DNA from: Mannheimia sp. USDA-ARS-USMARC-1261
Lineage (GTDB): Bacteria; Pseudomonadota; Gammaproteobacteria; Enterobacterales; Pasteurellaceae
Length of the DNA stretch: 64,000 nucleotides
Direction of reading: 5' to 3'
Assembly: GCF_000521605.1 (NCBI RefSeq)
Contig: NZ_CP006942.1
Span: forward strand, 1,054,001 to 1,118,000
The stretch's first letter is position 1, and each line of letters starts with the position of its first letter. Below are positions 60,329 to 64,000 of the stretch, piece by piece. The position numbers were made by a program, and so were the translations under genes. The notes beneath the pieces are model-generated. The model ran no database searches, was not told where the DNA came from, and was given only the letters and a program-made list of their open reading frames with translations.

Positions 60329-60685
60329 ATGGGTAATTTTTGTTATTTTATTATGCTATTAATCATTACCTTTTTTACGATTTTAATCTTTAATAAGATA
60401 GGCTGGGTAAATGCTGGAATTTTATTAGTCGTATTTTTTACTTTCTTTGCTGCTTGGATAGTGCGTAAAAACCAAGAAACAACGCGAGACTTAGAAGAAA
60501 AAGAGCTGAATGAGTGGCTTGAAAAAGAACTAAAACGTCCAATCGTTCAAGATAAACTACGGCATCTACCACCAAATGATATTGATGATGAAATTAGCAC
60601 TATTGCAACCGGTAAAGTAAGTTGGACAAAAGAGGGAAAAACGACAGACCTTTTTGATATTGAAATAAATATCAGATCCAAATAG
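60329..60685 (+). CDS. Small membrane protein of unknown function
   Basis: I do not recognise this 118-residue protein. It has two hydrophobic segments (about 5-22 and 26-44) separated by a short KIGW turn. A charged, probably cytosolic helix follows (NQETTRDLEEKELNEWLEKELKRP), then a small C-terminal region ending IEINIRSK. There is no cysteine cluster or lipobox. A TATGGAG stretch precedes the ATG at 60329. It stands alone between gapA and the secG/tRNA-Leu unit, with 221 bases before it in which I see only weak AT-rich promoter-like sequence. Confidence 0.65.
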   Translation: MGNFCYFIMLLIITFFTILIFNKIGWVNAGILLVVFFTFFAAWIVRKNQETTRDLEEKELNEWLEKELKRPIVQDKLRHLPPNDIDDEISTIATGKVSWTKEGKTTDLFDIEINIRSK

Positions 60686-60707
60686 CTTAATATAGGTTGA
60701 TTATTCC

Positions 60708-60749
60708 GAAAATAAGAAAAAGCCTGCAAACATTGATTTCACAGGCTTT
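60708..60749 (-). terminator. Terminator of the secG-tRNA-Leu unit
   Basis: The stem AAAGCCTG/CAGGCTTT (60719-60726, 60742-60749) is followed on the minus strand by TTTTTCTTATTTTC. It may also end the plus-strand small membrane protein gene. Confidence 0.72.
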
Positions 60750-60793
60750 CTAAGGTTTTTTAGTTTAGCTTCGTTGAGCTAAATTTAGTTGAA

Positions 60794-60879
60794 TGGTGCT
60801 CTGGGCGAGACTTGAACTCGCACGGGCTATGCCCACCACCCCCTCAAGATGGCGTGTCTACCAATTCCACCACCAGAGC
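60794..60879 (-). tRNA. tRNA-Leu (anticodon GAG)
   Basis: The 86-nt sequence has acceptor arms GCTCTGG/CCAGAGC and encoded 3' ACCA. The D-loop is TGGAATTGGTAGACACG, the anticodon stem CCATC/GGTGG encloses TTGAGGG, a long variable arm (GGGCATAGCCC) marks a class II tRNA, and GTTCAAGTC is in the T-loop. It lies just after secG, as leuU does in E. coli. Confidence 0.95.
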
Positions 60880-60897
60880 TTTTATTCTTTTACGCGA

Positions 60898-61224
60898 TTA
60901 TTGAGGGATATCGCTATTTTCCGTTTTTACAGGTTCAACCTGTTTTTGTTCAACTTGGCTTAAGTCTTCAAATTGACTTGTTGGTGCTTTTGTATTTGAA
61001 CTTAAGTTACCGATTACTAAGCTGATTGCGAAAAAGATTGTTGCTAATAACGCAGTTGTTCTTGATAAGAAGTTTGCAGAACCTGCTGAACCAAAAACAG
61101 TTGCTGAAGCACCCGCACCGAAAGATGCACCGGCATCAGCTCCTTTACCTTGTTGCATTAATACGAATGCGATAAGCAATACGGCTACAACAAGATAAGC
61201 AATTGTTAAAACATTGATTAACAT
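60898..61224 (-). CDS. secG: Protein translocase subunit SecG
   Basis: SecG is the small accessory subunit of the SecYEG inner-membrane translocon. The 108-residue protein has two membrane helices (about 4-22 and 55-73) joined by the hallmark [35 protein letters not shown]. An acidic, Gln-rich tail follows. The length matches E. coli SecG (110). tRNA-Leu(GAG) is 18 bases downstream, probably in the same transcript. Confidence 0.96.
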   Translation of the reverse strand: MLINVLTIAYLVVAVLLIAFVLMQQGKGADAGASFGAGASATVFGSAGSANFLSRTTALLATIFFAISLVIGNLSSNTKAPTSQFEDLSQVEQKQVEPVKTENSDIPQ

Positions 61225-61331
61225 TAATTTGTTCTCTATATAATTCTTTATGCGAAATTTGCAATGGCGTGAATAATATAGAATTTATCCCCTTTTGACA
61301 AGAGGCAAACGCTGATTTTTAAACGCTTGAT

Positions 61332-63251
61332 TTAATTTTCAGCAGTTTGTGTTGTCTTTTTCGAATAACGAGCCTTCGGCTTGCTTGCAAGCGGTGTAAT
61401 TTTCGCTAAATTTTGCAAAATTTGACGATTTGGGCTTTGTAACAAATGAGGTAGTTGTTGATTTAGCTCAAACATAAATTGCTGATAACTCGTCTCTTTT
61501 TTACTGATTTGGTTAAGCTGCATTTCCCAATGGGCGGTCATATCCGGTTGTGTAGCGGAATCGGGTAATGCGTGAATCAGCGTTCTGCCTGCCTCGGTGC
61601 TGTGAATATTTTTACCTTTGCGGATTAAAAATCCACGCTTAAACAGTAATTCGATAATACCGGCACGAGTGGCTTCTGTGCCTAAGCCGTCTGTTTCTCT
61701 TAGCACTTTTTTCAATTCTTTATCTTGTACAAAACGGGCAATGCCAGTCATCGCAGAAAGTAAACTACGATCAGTAAAATGGCGAGGTGGCTGTGTTTTT
61801 TTACTCATAATTTCGCCATTTTCACAGTGTAAAAGCTGTCCTTTTTTTACAATAGGCAATAATGATTCTGCATCATCGAAATTATCTTCTTTACCAAGCA
61901 AGGCTTTCCAGCCTGCAACTGCTAAATTGCGAGCTTGAGCGGTAAATTTCCCTCCCGCAATTTCAAGATCAATTTTGCTTTTGCGATATTCTGCATCAGG
62001 ACAAAATTGCATTAAATACTGGCGAGTAATAAGTTGATAAATCCGCTTTTCATTTTCCGTTAAATGTACAGTACCTTGCCTAGCGGTTGGGATTATCGCG
62101 TGGTGTGCTTCGACCTCTTTATCATTCCAGCAACGATTACGGCGATTAGGATCAACAACCTCCAGTTTTTCTTGATATTCAGGCAGGTGATGGGCTATAG
62201 CTGCCATTACTTTAAACCGATCATTAAAATGCTCTGTCGGTAAATAGCGATTATCTGAACGAGGGTAAGTAATCAGCTTGTGTGTTTCATAGAGTTTCTG
62301 ACAAATATCAAGTACAGCTTGAGCAGAAAGCCCATATTTCCCTGCCGCCTCCATTTGTAATACAGAAAGCGAGTAGGGAAGTGGGGCTGTTTCCTTTTCG
62401 ATTTTGTCTTGATAGTCAATAACTTTGGAAGGTTGGTTGATAATCCGTTTTACTACATTTTCCGCAAGCGGACGAGATAACACTCGCCCATCTTCGTCTT
62501 GATAATCTTCACACGCTTTGCTTGGTTGCCATTGGGCTTTGAATTTTTCTTGTGTTTCCGGCACGACAATATGAGCGAAAACTTCAAAATAATCTTTTGG
62601 AATAAAGTTTTCGATCTCCAGATCACGGCGGACGATTAAACCCAACACAGGGGTTTGCACTCGACCAACAGATAATACGCCCTTGTAGCCCGCCCAACGC
62701 CCTTGTAGTGTATAAGCTCTTGTCATATTAATACCGTAAAGCCAATCCGCTCTGGCACGAGCAAGAGCAGAGGTTGAAAGCGGTATAAAATCACTATTTT
62801 TTTGCAATTTTTCAATCGCACGGCTTACCGCAGTTGGATTGAGGTCGCTGACTAAACAACGTTGAATTTGGCTTTTACGCTCAGGTGGTAAATTGAGATA
62901 ACCAAAAACTTCATCTACCAAAAGTTGCCCTTCACGATCCGGGTCGCCTGCATTCACTAAAATATCGGCTTTCTTGATGAGCCTTTCGACTACTTTAAAT
63001 TGCTTTAGCGTTTCTTTTTTGGGAATGAGTTTCCATTGCTCAGGCACAATCGGCAAGTGTTCCATTCGCCACATTTTAAAGCGTTCGTCATAGGCGTCAG
63101 GTTCGGCTTGTTCTAATAGATGACCAATACACCACGTTACGGTATCGTGTTCTCCGCATTGAATAAAGCCGTCGCCTCTTGTATGTGGTTTTGGCAATAC
63201 ATCGGCAATGGCTCTGGCAAGACTGGGTTTTTCGGCTACAAATAAACGCAT
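61332..63251 (-). CDS. topB: DNA topoisomerase III
   Basis: TopB is a type IA topoisomerase that decatenates DNA and resolves recombination and replication intermediates. The 639-residue protein has the TOPRIM domain ([20 protein letters not shown] and [18 protein letters not shown]). It has [18 protein letters not shown] and catalytic Tyr329 in [13 protein letters not shown]. The C-terminal [14 protein letters not shown] segment is typical. There are no C-terminal zinc fingers, as usual for TopB. A USS-like CAAGCGGTG with a TTTGCAAA arm lies in its last codons. Confidence 0.96.
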   Translation of the reverse strand: MRLFVAEKPSLARAIADVLPKPHTRGDGFIQCGEHDTVTWCIGHLLEQAEPDAYDERFKMWRMEHLPIVPEQWKLIPKKETLKQFKVVERLIKKADILVNAGDPDREGQLLVDEVFGYLNLPPERKSQIQRCLVSDLNPTAVSRAIEKLQKNSDFIPLSTSALARARADWLYGINMTRAYTLQGRWAGYKGVLSVGRVQTPVLGLIVRRDLEIENFIPKDYFEVFAHIVVPETQEKFKAQWQPSKACEDYQDEDGRVLSRPLAENVVKRIINQPSKVIDYQDKIEKETAPLPYSLSVLQMEAAGKYGLSAQAVLDICQKLYETHKLITYPRSDNRYLPTEHFNDRFKVMAAIAHHLPEYQEKLEVVDPNRRNRCWNDKEVEAHHAIIPTARQGTVHLTENEKRIYQLITRQYLMQFCPDAEYRKSKIDLEIAGGKFTAQARNLAVAGWKALLGKEDNFDDAESLLPIVKKGQLLHCENGEIMSKKTQPPRHFTDRSLLSAMTGIARFVQDKELKKVLRETDGLGTEATRAGIIELLFKRGFLIRKGKNIHSTEAGRTLIHALPDSATQPDMTAHWEMQLNQISKKETSYQQFMFELNQQLPHLLQSPNRQILQNLAKITPLASKPKARYSKKTTQTAEN

Positions 63252-63273
63252 AATAGTAAAACTTTCAAGAAAT

Positions 63274-63304
63274 TTAACCGCTTGTTGTGCTTACAAGCGG
63301 TTAA
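63274..63304 (-). terminator. USS-pair stem-loop between mepA and topB
   Basis: TTAACCGCTTGT (63274-63285) and its complement (63293-63304) form a perfect 12-bp stem with a 7-base loop. The minus-strand tail TTTC is short, so termination strength is uncertain. Confidence 0.65.
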
Positions 63305-63324
63305 AAAAAGGTGTTGTTTTGCAA

Positions 63325-64000
63325 TTAATTTAAACCTTGTTCAGATAAAATCATCTGACACTGAACAGGTGGTGTGGGTAATACTTTTGTAGTTGGTGTG
63401 CCTGTATCTGGCTTAGGCTCAAACCAAGAGTAAAGCTCTTCACCACAGCCATCACCTGCTGGAACAGGAGCTTGATTTTCACAACTTGCGGCATCAGCAG
63501 GACAGGTTAAGCGAATGTGGAAATGCGAGTCGTGTCCATACCAAGGACGGATTTTACGCAACCAGCCACGATCACTTCCTGCTGTTTGGCAAAGTTTTAC
63601 TTTAATCGCAGGGTTTACGAAAATACGATCTACTCGGCTGTCTGAAGCTGCCAATTTAATTAAATGGGTATGGTGCTGATTCCATAAATTGTCATCAACT
63701 CGCTGTGTATTGCGATTAACCATAATAGTGGCTAACCCGGCTGGGTTTTTGGCGGTTTCATCATCCATAGGTCCAAACCTTAACCAAATATCGGCATCCA
63801 ACCCTGTTTGGTGAGATGCGTGTCCTGATGAAAAACGTCCGCCCGCAGGCATTCCCATATCGCCAATTAAAATAGTCGGGATTCCTGTTGCTTTCGTTTT
63901 TTTCCCTAAGTTGGTGAGATAATCGAGCAACTGTGGATGTCCGTAATAGCGGTTTCTTGCAGAACGGATTACTTGGTAGCCCTCGCCTTTTAAAGCTAAT
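63325..64000 (-). CDS. mepA: Penicillin-insensitive murein endopeptidase, N-terminus cut by window edge
   Basis: MepA is a periplasmic LAS-family metallo-endopeptidase that cuts D-Ala-mDAP crosslinks and is not inhibited by penicillin. The visible C-terminal 225 residues start ...GEGYQVIRSARNRYYGHPQL, reading to the window edge. They contain IGDMGMPAGGRFSSGHASHQTGLDADIW with the zinc ligands His and Asp. They also have IFVNPAIKVKLCQTAGSDRGWLRKIRPWYGHDSHFHIRL and the typical GDGCGEELYSWFEP. The signal peptide and the first 50 or so residues lie beyond 64000. A Met in the visible part (63930) is internal, not the start. Confidence 0.95.
   Translation of the reverse strand, partial: LALKGEGYQVIRSARNRYYGHPQLLDYLTNLGKKTKATGIPTILIGDMGMPAGGRFSSGHASHQTGLDADIWLRFGPMDDETAKNPAGLATIMVNRNTQRVDDNLWNQHHTHLIKLAASDSRVDRIFVNPAIKVKLCQTAGSDRGWLRKIRPWYGHDSHFHIRLTCPADAASCENQAPVPAGDGCGEELYSWFEPKPDTGTPTTKVLPTPPVQCQMILSEQGLN

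Overview
The window is chromosomal DNA of a Pasteurellaceae bacterium from the group that uses the ACAAGCGGT-type DNA uptake signal sequence (USS), such as Mannheimia, Actinobacillus pleuropneumoniae or Bibersteinia. The evidence is the dozens of ACAAGCGGT/ACCGCTTGT copies, the AT-rich base composition, and the protein set: a short TyrR without sensor domains, NarQ, the Sap peptide system, and a split sucAB/sucCD locus. I cannot fix genus or species from the sequence alone. Almost all of it is densely packed core genome. I see no prophage, CRISPR array or large island.

Layout. 1-12.1 kb is an envelope block: partial gpmA, then envC, yibQ, tamA and tamB, followed by the cydDC exporter needed for cytochrome bd assembly. 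12.2-12.9 kb holds a hicAB toxin-antitoxin pair with a palindromic operator. 13.0-19.3 kb carries hflD-purB, glpR-ubiA and gyrB. 19.3-25.8 kb carries an SOS-regulated dinI-like gene, cmoB, ycaO, rng and lysS. An insertion sequence with perfect 26-bp ends and a doubly frameshifted transposase lies at 25,843-26,893. 26.9-33.3 kb is the 2-oxoglutarate dehydrogenase and succinyl-CoA synthetase locus (sucA-sucB, USS-derived terminator, sucC-sucD) on the minus strand. 33.4-40 kb has znuC, a mepM-like endopeptidase, dsbC, an accessory surface lipoprotein with 24 tandem EQPKA-type repeats, and recJ. 40-46 kb has a BamE/OmpA-type lipoprotein, a YbhA-like phosphatase, narQ, a GNAT enzyme, rdgB, ybjQ, ycgN and gmhA. 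46.4-52.3 kb is tyrR-sapABCD (no sapF follows) and a small YceK-like lipoprotein. 52.4-60.1 kb has leuB, a YeeE/YedE thiosulfate-type transporter paired with a triple-rhodanese lipoprotein, a cardiolipin synthase, an EEP-family hydrolase, msrB and gapA. The end has a small unknown membrane protein, tRNA-Leu(GAG), secG, topB and partial mepA.

The strongest non-genic signal is the USS. It is bipartite: ACAAGCGGT followed, after a fixed 16-bp spacer, by TTTGCAAA, in at least a dozen copies. Inverted USS pairs form the stem of eight putative terminators. Several USSs encode protein signal sequences, and the reverse core reads Thr-Ala-Cys, which resembles a lipobox. Other regulatory sites found by eye are a near-perfect LexA box at the dinI-like gene, a TyrR box over the tyrR -35 region, CRP-like sites before sucA and gapA, and a cluster of four hairpins between the GNAT gene and rdgB. 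I did not find a clearly new multi-gene system. The best candidates for follow-up are the bipartite USS, the repeat lipoprotein inserted between dsbC and recJ, the hairpin cluster, and the twice A6-frameshifted IS.
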